Positions 7,740 to 17,300 of a DNA stretch of 64,000 nt are shown in pieces. Position numbers and translations under genes: made by a program. Location: positions 372,001-436,000 of the forward strand of contig NZ_FNRO01000001.1 of NCBI RefSeq assembly GCF_900107745.1, given 5' to 3'. The notes beneath the pieces are model-generated. The model was not told the DNA's origin. It saw only the letters and a program-made list of their open reading frames with translations, and ran no database searches. The stretch comes from Variovorax sp. YR216. GTDB lineage: Bacteria > Pseudomonadota > Gammaproteobacteria > Burkholderiales > Burkholderiaceae_C. Positions within the stretch are counted from its first letter, which is position 1; the number at the start of each line of letters is the position of its first letter.

Positions 7740-9259
7740 TTGGTGCGCGCCTTTCCGGTGGCCTTTCGCGCGGCCTTGGGGGCCTTGGGGGCCTTGTCCG
7801 AAGCCGACTTGCCGCCGCCGGTCCGGCTTTCGGTCAGCAGGTAGTTGAGCAGCAGGCCGACCGGTCGCCCGCTTGCGCCCTTGGCCGCCCCGCTCTTCCA
7901 CGCCGTCCCCGCGATGTCCAGGTGAGCCCAGGCGAAGTCGCTGGTGAAGCGCTGCAGGAACTTGGCCGCGGTGATCGCACCGCCCGCGCGGCCCGCGATG
8001 TTGGCCACGTCGGCGAAATTGCTCTTGAGGCCCTCGGCATAGTCGTCGTCGAGCGGCATGCGCCAGCAACGGTCTTGCGACTGCTCGCCAGCGGTCGTCA
8101 AGGCGGTGGCCAATGCGTCGTTGCTCGAGAAGAGACCGCTTCGAACGCCACCGAGCGCCACCACGCAGGCACCGGTGAGGGTCGCAATATCGATGACGGC
8201 CGACGGCTCGAAGCGCTTGGCGTAGCTCAGGGCATCGCAAAGGATCAGCCGGCCTTCCGCATCCGTGTTGAGGACCTCGATGGTCTGGCCGCTCATGCTC
8301 GTCACCACGTCGCCCGGCTTGACCGCGCGCCCGTCGTTCATGTTCTCGCAGGCCGGTACCAGGCCGATCACGTTGATCGCAGGCTGGATGTCGCCCAGCG
8401 CACGGAACACGCCGAGCACGCTCGCCGCGCCGCACATGTCGAACTTCATTTCGTCCATTTCGGCTGCGGGCTTGAGCGAAACGCCGCCGGTGTCGAAAGT
8501 GATGCCCTTGCCGACCAGCACGACAGGCGCCTGGTGCCGCGAAGCGCCGTGGTAGCGCAGCACGATGAAGCGCAGCGGCTCCGCCGAGCCCTGCGCCACG
8601 GCCGAGAACGCGCCCATGCCGAGCTTGGCGACTTCCTTGGGCCCGAGCACTTCGCATTTCACGTTCGGGAGCTTCGCGAGTTCTTCAGCGGCACCGGCCA
8701 GCAGGGTCGGCGTGCAGTAGTTGGCCGGCCGGTTCGCCCATTCCTTGGCGAGCTCGATACCGGCCACGGTCGCGGCCGCTTCGTCGAAAGCCTGGCGCAA
8801 CCCGCCGACATCCGGGAGACCGAACACGACTTGCTTGATCGACCGCAATTCCGCCTTCGACTTGGTGGTGCCGTACATGTAGCTGGCATCGGCCACCGCG
8901 ATCACGGCGCCGCCCAGCGCGGCGCCATCCAGCGGCTGCGTCGCCGCGATCACGACCCGCTTGGGATTCGATCCCTTCGCGGCGCCGATCGCGGCAGCCA
9001 CCGCCGAGCGGACCGAAGCGGGCTTCCCGTCCCCCGACGACACCAGCACCACGCGCGACGCGGCGATCCCGGCGGGCCTGTACAGCGTGAGCAACTTGCC
9101 GGATTTGTCAGGCAGGTCGCCGGCCTTGCGGGCTTCGGCGATCAGCGCGGAAAGCGCGTCCTTGGCGGTGGTGGAACCGGCTCCCACAAGCACGACGAGC
9201 ACATCGGCTTTTTCGGCGGCAGCCTGGGCGGCGGAGAGGGTCTTGAGTTGAAAGTCCAT
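7736..9259 (-). CDS. pepA: Leucyl aminopeptidase (M17)
   Basis: The 507-residue cytosolic protein removes N-terminal residues from peptides using two metal ions. The active-site signatures are VGKGITFDTGGVSLKP, MKFDMCGAASV and the M17 hallmark NTDAEGRL. An unusual C-terminal tail of about 25 residues is rich in Lys and Ala (KAPKAARKATGK) and follows the normal domain end. In E. coli PepA also binds DNA, but whether this tail does so is unknown. It is divergent from lptF, with only 21 bp between the two start codons. Confidence 0.95.
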   Translation of the reverse strand: MDFQLKTLSAAQAAAEKADVLVVLVGAGSTTAKDALSALIAEARKAGDLPDKSGKLLTLYRPAGIAASRVVLVSSGDGKPASVRSAVAAAIGAAKGSNPKRVVIAATQPLDGAALGGAVIAVADASYMYGTTKSKAELRSIKQVVFGLPDVGGLRQAFDEAAATVAGIELAKEWANRPANYCTPTLLAGAAEELAKLPNVKCEVLGPKEVAKLGMGAFSAVAQGSAEPLRFIVLRYHGASRHQAPVVLVGKGITFDTGGVSLKPAAEMDEMKFDMCGAASVLGVFRALGDIQPAINVIGLVPACENMNDGRAVKPGDVVTSMSGQTIEVLNTDAEGRLILCDALSYAKRFEPSAVIDIATLTGACVVALGGVRSGLFSSNDALATALTTAGEQSQDRCWRMPLDDDYAEGLKSNFADVANIAGRAGGAITAAKFLQRFTSDFAWAHLDIAGTAWKSGAAKGASGRPVGLLLNYLLTESRTGGGKSASDKAPKAPKAARKATGKARTK

Positions 9260-9280
9260 AATCCTTTTTTTCCCTCGACG

Positions 9281-10390
9281 ATGTTATTCCATTCCTCATT
9301 ACGCAAGGAGCTGTCCCGCAGCTTCGGAGCCACCGTGGTGGTGCTGGTCACGATCGTGATGACCATGATGCTGATCCGCACGCTCGGCTTGGCGAACAAG
9401 GGCAGCGTGAATCCTCGCGAGGTCTTCCTCGTGATGACGTACACCGTGCTCGGCTACATGCCGACCATCCTGAGCCTGTGCCTGTTCGTGTCGATCGTCG
9501 GCACGCTGTCGCGCATGTACCGTGACAGCGAAATGGTGATCTGGTTCTCCAGCGGGCGCGGGCTGGCCGAGTTCCTCCGGCCGCTGTTCGGCTTCGCATG
9601 GCCGATCCTGGTGCTGATCGCAGTTTTCGCGCTCGTCGGCTGGCCCTGGGCCAACTCGCAGACGCAGGGCATGCGAGAACGCTACGAGCAGCGCAGCGAC
9701 ATCGAGCGGGTCTCGCCGGGCGAGTTTCGCGAATCCGCGGGCCGGCTGCGCGTGTTCTTCATCGACAAGGACGCGCCCGACAGTGCCACCGCCAACAACG
9801 TGTTCATCCAGTCGATCGAGCGCAACTTGCAGATCATCACGTCCGCCCGCCGCGGTCACATGGAGGACATCGACGGCAAGCGCTACCTGCTCCTGAGCAA
9901 CGGCCAACGAGTGGAGCGCTCGCTGAACGCCGAAGGCACCAAGATCAGCGAATTCCAGACCTATGGCGCCAAGATCGGCAGCAGCAGCGGCAACTCGCCC
10001 GATGACGCCCCGGTGCGCACGCGCACCACGCTGTCGCTGTTGCGCGAACCGACGCTGCTCAATCTCGGCGAGCTCGGTTGGCGCATCGGCATGCTGCTCG
10101 CGGGCGCCAATTTCGTGTTGCTCGCGCTGGCGCTCTCGAGCGTGAATCCGCGGGTGGGCCGCAGTGGCAACTATCTCTTCGCCCTCTTCGCCTTCGTCCT
10201 CTACTACAACCTGCTCAATCTCGGCCAGAACTGGGTGGGCTCGGGAAAGTACAGCCTGGGCGGCTTCATGCTGGTCCTGCATGGCGGCGCCTTCCTGATC
10301 GGCCTCGCCTGGCTCGCGAAGCGGCACTACAACTGGAGCCTGCTGCCCGCGTTTCGCGTCCGCCGCGCCCGAAAGACTGACGCCGCGTGA
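9281..10390 (+). CDS. lptF: LPS export permease LptF
   Basis: The 369-residue inner-membrane protein has three N-terminal transmembrane segments, a large periplasmic beta-jellyroll region (about 130-265) and three C-terminal segments. With LptG and the LptB ATPase it extracts lipopolysaccharide from the inner membrane. The start MLFHSSLRKELSRSFGA is the characteristic LptF N-terminus and fixes ATG 9281 although its ribosome site is weak. It overlaps lptG by four bases (GTGA). Confidence 0.95.
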   Translation: MLFHSSLRKELSRSFGATVVVLVTIVMTMMLIRTLGLANKGSVNPREVFLVMTYTVLGYMPTILSLCLFVSIVGTLSRMYRDSEMVIWFSSGRGLAEFLRPLFGFAWPILVLIAVFALVGWPWANSQTQGMRERYEQRSDIERVSPGEFRESAGRLRVFFIDKDAPDSATANNVFIQSIERNLQIITSARRGHMEDIDGKRYLLLSNGQRVERSLNAEGTKISEFQTYGAKIGSSSGNSPDDAPVRTRTTLSLLREPTLLNLGELGWRIGMLLAGANFVLLALALSSVNPRVGRSGNYLFALFAFVLYYNLLNLGQNWVGSGKYSLGGFMLVLHGGAFLIGLAWLAKRHYNWSLLPAFRVRRARKTDAA

Positions 10391-11493
10391 AAACAATCCG
10401 TCGCCTCATTTACGTGGAGGTGGCGAAGGCGGTCGCCTTCGTCGCGCTCGGTTTCTTGAGCCTCTTCTTCTTCTTCGACTTCGTCGACGAACTGCAATCG
10501 ATCGGCCGCCCCGAGACGCTGGGCTACGGTGGGGCGCAGGCGCTGCTGTACGTCGCGCTGCTGATTCCCAGCCATCTCTACGACCTGCTGCCGATCGCTG
10601 TGCTGATCGGCACCATCTTCGTGATGGCGCGGCTCGCGCAGAGCTCCGAATTCACCATCCTGCGCACCAGCGGCCTCGGGCCCTGGCGGGCGCTTCGGGC
10701 ATTGCTCATCCTCGGGCTGGGCTTCGTCGTGCTCACCTTCGCGATCGGCGACTACATCGCGCCGTTGAGCGACCGCACGGCGCAATTGCTCAAGGTGCGC
10801 TACCAGAATATCTTTTCGCTGGTCGGCAACACCGGCGCGTGGCTCAAGGAGCGCCAGGGCGACACCTCCTACGCCGTCAACGTGGCCACGATGGGCCGCA
10901 ATGGCGAATTGAAGGAACCGCGCATCATCGAGTTCGACAACAAGGGCTTCATCACCTCGCAGACGACTGCCGCATCGGCCCAGGCCAGCGACGGACGATG
11001 GACGCTCGTCGATGTCAGCCGGGAGGAATACGACACGCGCGGGCCCGGCAATGCGCGCATCGTCACGACCAAGATCCCGATGATCGAATGGCCGACTTCG
11101 CTGACGTCCGAGATGGTGTCGGTCGCGCTGCTGCGGCCCGATCGCATGCGCACGCTCGATCTGTTCGACTACATCCGCCATCTCGAGGCCAATGGCCAGA
11201 CGGCGCAGCGCTACGAGATCGAGTTCTGGCGCAAGGTGTTCTACCCGCTGTCGTGCCTCGTGATGGTCGTGCTGGCGCTGCCGTTCGCGTACCTGCACTT
11301 CCGCCAGTCCGGCATCACGACCTATGTGTTCGTCGGCGTGATGATCGGCATCAGCTTCTTCCTGCTGAACAACGTGTTCGGCTATCTCGGCAATCTCGGC
11401 AACTGGCTGCCATGGATGACGGCAGCCGCGCCGGGGCTCATCTATTCGGTGATGTCGCTGGGCGCGTTCACCTGGCTGGTGCTGAGGCGCTAG
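10387..11493 (+). CDS. lptG: LPS export permease LptG
   Basis: The 368-residue paralogue of LptF has the same 3+3 transmembrane layout around a periplasmic beta-jellyroll. It starts at GTG 10387 inside the lptF stop codon, so the two subunits are probably made in equal amounts by coupling. The C-terminal membrane part contains SGITTYVFVGVMIGISFFLLN, typical of LptG. Confidence 0.95.
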   Translation: MKTIRRLIYVEVAKAVAFVALGFLSLFFFFDFVDELQSIGRPETLGYGGAQALLYVALLIPSHLYDLLPIAVLIGTIFVMARLAQSSEFTILRTSGLGPWRALRALLILGLGFVVLTFAIGDYIAPLSDRTAQLLKVRYQNIFSLVGNTGAWLKERQGDTSYAVNVATMGRNGELKEPRIIEFDNKGFITSQTTAASAQASDGRWTLVDVSREEYDTRGPGNARIVTTKIPMIEWPTSLTSEMVSVALLRPDRMRTLDLFDYIRHLEANGQTAQRYEIEFWRKVFYPLSCLVMVVLALPFAYLHFRQSGITTYVFVGVMIGISFFLLNNVFGYLGNLGNWLPWMTAAAPGLIYSVMSLGAFTWLVLRR

Positions 11494-11504
11494 AGGCCCC
11501 CCGC

Positions 11505-11873
11505 ATGAATGCCACCCGCGGCATCGTCCTCTTTGCGCACGGCTCGCGCGACGAGCGCTGGCGTGCGCCTGTGGAAGCGGTGGCGCGGCGGGTCGCCGAA
11601 CTCGATCCGCAGACCAAGGTCTCTTGCGCGTACCTCGAACTGGTCCAGCCCGATCTGCGCGGTGCAGCGGAAGCCTTGATCGTCCAGGGCGCACGCACCA
11701 TCCGGGTGCTACCGCTCTTCCTCGGGATGGGCCGGCATGTGCGCGAAGACCTCCCACGCCTTCTCGATGATTTGCGCGCACGGCATCCGGCGGTCGAATT
11801 CACCCTGGCCGGCGCTGTCGGCGAAGCGCCTGAGGTGATCGAGCTGCTCGCGAGAAAGGCGCTCGAATCCTGA
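11505..11873 (+). CDS. cbiX: Sirohydrochlorin chelatase, short CbiX/SirB type
   Basis: The 122-residue single-domain chelatase inserts metal into sirohydrochlorin for siroheme (or cobalt for cobamide). FAHGSRDERW near residue 10 carries the metal-binding histidine, and LPLFLGMGRHVREDLP near residue 75 gives the second histidine region. The short length matches archaeal-type CbiXS proteins that act as dimers. It lies 11 bp after lptG and 63 bp before a CysB-type regulator. That neighbourhood fits siroheme supply for sulfite reductase. Confidence 0.85.
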   Translation: MNATRGIVLFAHGSRDERWRAPVEAVARRVAELDPQTKVSCAYLELVQPDLRGAAEALIVQGARTIRVLPLFLGMGRHVREDLPRLLDDLRARHPAVEFTLAGAVGEAPEVIELLARKALES

Positions 11874-11880
11874 AGCCGCG

Positions 11881-11932
11881 GTGATTTTCATAGATTCCGA
11901 AGGCATAATGAATTCCCGAATAAGACGGAATT
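11881..11932 (+). promoter_or_regulatory. Probable cysB promoter/operator region
   Basis: CATAAT at 11904-11909 can serve as a -10 box. It lies between inverted hexamers ATTCCG (11894-11899) and CGGAAT (11926-11931), a possible LysR-type autoregulatory site. No strong -35 is visible. Confidence 0.4.
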
Positions 11933-11936
11933 TGTT

Positions 11937-12878
11937 ATGAATCTTCACCAGTTCAAGTTCGTGCAAGAGGCCGTGAGGCGAAACCTCAACCTGACCGAAG
12001 CTGCCAAGGCGCTGCACACCTCGCAGCCGGGCGTCTCCAAGGCCATCATCGAACTCGAAGAAGAACTGGGCGTGGAAATCTTCGCGCGGCACGGCAAGCG
12101 GCTCAAGCGGGTGACCGAACCCGGCCAGCATGTGCTGGCGAGCATCGAGCTGATCATGCGCGAGGTCGGCAATCTCAAGCGGATCGGCGAGCAGTTCAGC
12201 GCCCAGGACAGCGGCACGCTCTCCATTGCCACCACGCACACCCAGGCCCGCTACGTCCTGCCGGTGCCGGTCGCCAAGCTGCGGGAGGCCTACCCCAAGG
12301 TCAACGTGAGCCTGCACCAGGGCTCGCCGGACCAGGTGGCGCGGATGGTCATCGACGAGATCGCCGAGATCGGCATCGCGACTGAATCGCTGTCCGACTA
12401 TGCCGATCTCGTGACGATGCCCTGCTACGAGTGGCAGCACGTGCTGGTGCTGCCCAAGGAGCACCCGCTGGCCGCCAAGGAGCGCATCACGCTCGAGGAC
12501 CTCGCGGCCGAGCCGATCATCACCTACCACCCCTCGTTCACCGGCCGCACGCGCATCGACCACGCCTTCGCACACAAGAAGCTGACGCCGCGCATCGCGC
12601 TCGAAGCGATCGATTCGGACGTCATCAAGACTTACGTGCGGCTCGGCCTCGGCGTGGGCATCGTGGCCGAGATGGCGGTGCGCGACGAATCGAACAGCGA
12701 CCTCGTCGTGCGACCGATGGGCCACATCTTCGGCGTCAACATCGCCCGCGTCGCGTTCAAGCGCAGCGCCTACCTGCGCAACTTCGTCTTCAAGTTCGCC
12801 GAGCTCCTTTCGGACCGGCTCGACCGCAACCTGATTGCCAAGGCATTGAGCGGCCAGCACCAAGACTACGACCTGTGA
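11937..12878 (+). CDS. cysB: LysR-family transcriptional regulator, CysB type
   Basis: The 313-residue protein has an N-terminal winged helix with LTEAAKALHTSQPGVSKAI and the CysB-like FARHGKRLKRVTEPGQ wing. The effector domain (about 90-300) contains TTHTQARYVLP and TYHPSFTGRTRID, features of the CysB/Cbl branch. That branch senses O-acetylserine/N-acetylserine or sulfate starvation and controls sulfate assimilation. Adjacency to a siroheme chelatase supports the role. The gene overlaps the next one by four bases (GTGA). Confidence 0.85.
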   Translation: MNLHQFKFVQEAVRRNLNLTEAAKALHTSQPGVSKAIIELEEELGVEIFARHGKRLKRVTEPGQHVLASIELIMREVGNLKRIGEQFSAQDSGTLSIATTHTQARYVLPVPVAKLREAYPKVNVSLHQGSPDQVARMVIDEIAEIGIATESLSDYADLVTMPCYEWQHVLVLPKEHPLAAKERITLEDLAAEPIITYHPSFTGRTRIDHAFAHKKLTPRIALEAIDSDVIKTYVRLGLGVGIVAEMAVRDESNSDLVVRPMGHIFGVNIARVAFKRSAYLRNFVFKFAELLSDRLDRNLIAKALSGQHQDYDL

Positions 12879-14047
12879 GTACCTCCACCGTGACTGCACG
12901 CACCCCAGAAGTCCAGACCAAGCTGCCCGCCGTGGGCACGACCATCTTCACCGTCATGTCGGCGCTGGCCGTCGAAAAGAACGCGGTGAATCTCGGGCAA
13001 GGATTCCCCGATTTCGGGTGCGATCCGAAGCTGCTGCAGGCCGTGACCGATGCCATGGCCGCGGGGCACAACCAGTACCCGCCGATGCCCGGCATCCTTC
13101 CGCTGCGGCAGGCGATCGCATCGAAGATCGCCACGCTGTACGGCCACAGCTACGACCCGCAAACCGAGATCACCATCACCGCAGGCGCGACGCAAGCGAT
13201 CATCACCGCCATCCTCGCGGTGGTCCGACCCGGTGACGAAGTGATCGTGCTGGAGCCGTGCTACGACAGCTACGTGCCCAACATCGACCTCGCCGGCGGC
13301 AAGGTGGTGCGTGTGCCGCTCACACCCGGAACCTTCCGGCCGGACTTCGACAAGATCGCAGCCGCACTCACGCCACGCACCCGCGCGATCATCATCAACA
13401 CGCCGCACAACCCCAGCGCCACCGTCTGGACCGAAGCGGAGATGCAGCGGCTGGAGGAACTGCTCGCGCCGACCGATGTGCTCGTGATCAGCGACGAGGT
13501 GTACGAGCACATGGTCTACACCGGCGCAAGGCATGAAAGCGCCGCACGCTTCCCGGGCCTGGCCGCGCGCACCTTCATCGTGAGCAGCTTCGGCAAGACC
13601 TACCACGTGACCGGCTGGAAGGTCGGCTATGTCGCTGCGCCGGCGCCGCTCACCGCGGAGTTCCGCAAGGTCCACCAGTTCAACGTGTTCACGGTCAACA
13701 CGCCTATGCAGCACGCGCTGGCGAGCTTCATGGCCGACCCCGCGCCTTACCTCGAACTACCGGCCTTCTATCAGCGCAAGCGTGACCTGTTCGCCGAAGG
13801 GCTTGCAAAGACCCGACTCAAGCTGCTTCCGAGCGGCGGCACCTACTTCCAGTGCGTGGACATCAGCGAGGTGAGCGACCTCAATGAAGCGGATTTCTGC
13901 CAGTGGCTCACCAGCGAGATCGGCGTCGCGGCGATTCCGCTGTCGGCCTTCTATGGCGACGGCTTCGACCAGCGGGTGGTGCGCTTCTGCTTCGCCAAGA
14001 AGGACGAAACGCTCCACAACGCCCTGGAGCGGCTGGCCCGGCTCTGA
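12875..14047 (+). CDS. PLP-dependent aminotransferase (methionine/kynurenine-type, class I)
   Basis: The 390-residue cytosolic enzyme begins at GTG 12875 within the cysB stop. Fold-type I features are NLGQGFPDFG at the N-terminus, NTPHNPSATVW, the ISDEVYEHM aspartate segment, and the PLP lysine in SSFGKTYHVTGWKVG. This pattern is that of the YbdL (methionine aminotransferase)/kynurenine aminotransferase subgroup. Coupling to a CysB-type regulator suggests a sulfur amino acid substrate, which is inference. Confidence 0.85.
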   Translation: MSTSTVTARTPEVQTKLPAVGTTIFTVMSALAVEKNAVNLGQGFPDFGCDPKLLQAVTDAMAAGHNQYPPMPGILPLRQAIASKIATLYGHSYDPQTEITITAGATQAIITAILAVVRPGDEVIVLEPCYDSYVPNIDLAGGKVVRVPLTPGTFRPDFDKIAAALTPRTRAIIINTPHNPSATVWTEAEMQRLEELLAPTDVLVISDEVYEHMVYTGARHESAARFPGLAARTFIVSSFGKTYHVTGWKVGYVAAPAPLTAEFRKVHQFNVFTVNTPMQHALASFMADPAPYLELPAFYQRKRDLFAEGLAKTRLKLLPSGGTYFQCVDISEVSDLNEADFCQWLTSEIGVAAIPLSAFYGDGFDQRVVRFCFAKKDETLHNALERLARL

Positions 14048-14157
14048 CAGAAACGGTAGGAGAGTCCTGACCGCCGGAGGGCGTGCCTTCCGGCGAGGGA
14101 TGCGACGGCCCGCCTCGACCATGGGCTTCTCGGTTGATTCCGCCCAAGGAGAAGTCC

Positions 14158-14316
14158 ATGTCACTTTCGTTGATTCTGCTGATCGTGCTGATCCTGCTGT
14201 TGGTCGGCGCGTTGCCAAGCTGGGGCTACAGCCGCAGTTGGGGCTACGGTCCGAGCGGCGGCCTGGGTCTGGTGCTCGTCGTGGTAGTCGTGCTGCTTCT
14301 CATGGGGCGGATATAG
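14158..14316 (+). CDS. DUF3309-like small membrane protein
   Basis: The 52-residue protein has two hydrophobic helices (about 4-20 and 36-50) separated by a Trp/Tyr/Ser-rich loop, PSWGYSRSWGYGPSG. This layout matches DUF3309 proteins found in many soil proteobacteria, which are often stress induced and of unknown function. AAGGAGAAGTCC gives a clear ribosome site before ATG 14158, and a terminator follows about 30 bp after the stop. Confidence 0.75.
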   Translation: MSLSLILLIVLILLLVGALPSWGYSRSWGYGPSGGLGLVLVVVVVLLLMGRI

Positions 14317-14346
14317 CGCCCTCCGCCATCGCATGAGAACGCGAGC

Positions 14347-14369
14347 TGCCCGCTTCGGCGGGCTTTTTC
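14347..14369. terminator. Terminator between DUF3309 gene and hrpA
   Basis: GCCCGC, loop TTCG, GCGGGC, then TTTTT: an intrinsic terminator for the plus-strand gene. The convergent hrpA ends 20 bp later. Confidence 0.8.
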
Positions 14370-14388
14370 GTGCGCGGTCGAAAGTCGC

Positions 14389-17300
14389 TCAGCTCTCGAG
14401 CTGGACCCAGAGCTTGTCGAGGCGCTTCACGCTCACGGGCTGCGGTGTGCGCAGTTCTTGCGCGAAGAAGCTCACGCGCAGTTCCTCGAGCAGCCAGCGG
14501 AATTCGCCCATGCGTTCGTCGATCGCACCCTTGCGCTCTGCGAGCAGGCGCCAATAGCGCTGCTCCTGAGGGCGAAGCTCCGCCAGGCGCTGCGCATCGC
14601 GGTCGGGGTCGCCGCGCAGCTTGTCGAGCCGCAACGTGATCGCCTTGAGGTAGCGCGCGAAATGCTGGAGACGCTGCCAGGGCGTATCGACCAGGAAGCG
14701 CTTGCCGACCAGCCGCTGCAACTGCTGCAACGCATCGGCCGTGGCCGTCGGCTGGATCTTGGTGTCCTTGATCTTGCGCGCCGCGACCGCGTACTCGGCG
14801 AGGATCACACCGGCAAGCCGCGCCACCTCGTTGGCAATCAGCGTCAGCCGGCCGCGCCCCTCTTCCACACGGCGCTTGAAGCCGGCTTCGTCGGTCGGCA
14901 GCGGGTCCTGCAGGAAAGCACGGTCAAGCGCGACATCGATGACCTGCGCGCGCAACTCCTCCAGCGTGCCGAGCGGCATGAAGGCCACCGCCATCTTCTG
15001 CAGATCGGGGATGTTCTTCTCGAGGTACTTGAGCGCATCCTTGATCTGCAAGGCGAAGAGGCGCCGCAGGCCGATGCGATGCTTCGCGGCCGCGACGGCC
15101 GGTTCGTCGAAGACTTCGATGGTGACCGCATCGCCGCCGTCGACCAGCGCCGGGAAGCCGATGAGCGATTGCGCGCCGCGCCGCACCTCCATCAGTTCCG
15201 GCAACTCGCCGAAGGTCCATGCGGTGTAGCGCTGTCCCGCCGGCACCGCCGCCGCGGGCGCTTCGGCTGCCGTCGCGGGCCGCTCATCGCGCTTGCCGGC
15301 CGGCGCCGACGGTGCTTCCGGCGCCGTCTTCACATTGAGCCCCGCGAGCGCCTGGAACGCACCCCGCGCCTGCGCGCCAAGCTCCGCCTTCAGCGCGCCA
15401 AGATTGCGTCCCATGCCGAGTTGGCGGCCATGCTCGTCCACCACACGCAAGTTCATGAACAGGTGCGGCGGCAGCATGTCCAGCTTGAAGTCCGTGCGCT
15501 TCACATCGAGGCTGGTTTCCTCTCGCACGCGCTTGAGCAGCGCATCCGTCAGCGATCCATGGCCGAATACCTCGGGCGCACCGAACACTTCAGCCAGGCG
15601 CGTCGCGGTTTCCGGCAGCGGCACCAGCCGCGCCCGCGGCTTCTGCGGGAGGCTCTTGAGAAGTGCCTGGATCTTGTCCTTGAGCATGCCGGTCACCAGC
15701 CACTCGCAACGCTCCTCGCTGACCTGGTTCAACACGAAGAGCGGCACCGTGACCGTGAGCCCGTCCTTGGCATCGCCCGGCTCGTGCAGGTAGGTTGCCG
15801 CGCAGTCGACGCCGCCGAGCCGAAGCGTTGGAGGAAATGCCTGCGTCGTGATGCCGGCCGCCTGATGGCGCATCAGCTCATCGCGCGTCAGATACAGCAG
15901 CCGCGGCGCGCCCTTTGATTGCGCGCGATACCAGTTCTCGAAGCCCAGGCCGCTCGCAACATCCGCCGGCACCTGCGCGTCGTAGAACGCGTAGATCAGT
16001 TCGTCGTCGACCAGCACGTCCTGGCGGCGCGACTTGTGCTCCAGCGCTTCGACCTCTCGCACCAGCTTCCGGTTGGCGGCAAGGAAAGGCAACTTGCTCT
16101 CCCACTGGCCGCCCACAAGCGCCTCGCGAACGAAGATCTCCCGCGCCGCCGCCGGGTCGACCCGGCTGAAGTCCACGCGGCGCCCGCTGTACACCACGAG
16201 CCCGTAGAGCGTGGCCCGCTCCAGCGCCGCGACCTGCGCGCCCTTCTTCTCCCAGTGCGGATCCAGCAACTGCTTCTTGAGCAGGTGGCCGCCGACCTGC
16301 TCGATCCACTGCGGCTCGATGTTGGCGATGCCGCGGCCGAAGAGGCGCGTGGTCTCGACCAGTTCGGCGCAGACGATCCAGCGCCCGGGCTTCTTCTTCA
16401 GGTGCGCGCCGGGGTGCCGGTAGAACTTGATGCCGCGCGCACCCAGGTACGCCTCGTCGTCTTCGAGCTTCCAGCCGATGTTGCCCAGCAAGCCCGACAG
16501 CATCGACATGTGCAGTGCGTCGTAGGTTGCGGGCTGCGCGTTGATCCGCCACTTGTGCTCCGTCACCACGGTCAGAAGCTGGGAATGGATGTCACGCCAC
16601 TCGCGCACGCGCCGCACGTTGATGAAGTTCTGCCGCAGCAGTTGTTCGTACTGGCGATTGCTCAACTTGTGAGTTTCGCCATGCCCGCCACGCGCATCGT
16701 GGATCCATTTCCACAGCCGCAGGTAACCGCTGAATTCGCTGCGGTCGTCGTCGAACTTCGCGTGGGCCTGGTCCGCCTGCTGCTGTGCTTCCATCGGGCG
16801 GTCCCGCACATCCTGCACCGACAGCGCGCTGGCGATCACCAGCACCTCTTCGAGCGCACCGCGCGAGCGGGCCTCCAGGATCATCCGGCCGACGCGGGGA
16901 TCGAGCGGCAGCTTCGACAGCTCCACGCCGGTCGGCGTGAGTTCGTTCGCGTCATCGACTGCGCCGAGTTCGTTGAGCAACTGGTAGCCGTCGGCAATCG
17001 CTCGCCGCTGCGGCGCTTCGAGAAAAGGAAAGCGCTCGACGTCCCCGAGGTGCAGCGACTTCATCCGCAGGATGACCCCCGCGAGCGACGATCGCAGGAT
17101 TTCGGGATCGGTGAAGCGCGGGCGCCCATCGAAATCCTTCTCGTCGTAGAGCCGGATGCAGATGCCGTTCGCCACCCGCCCGCAACGGCCGGCGCGCTGG
17201 TTGGCCGCCGCCTGGCTGATCGGCTCGACCAGCAGCTGCTCGACCTTGCTGCGGAAGCTGTAGCGCTTGACCCGCGCGGTGCCGGCGTCGATCACGTAGC

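Noticed and set aside
14070..14110. Imperfect hairpin CGCCGGAGG/CCTTCCGGCG after the aminotransferase gene
   Set aside because: It has mismatches and no T run; it could be a fragment of a repeat but one copy is not enough to call it.
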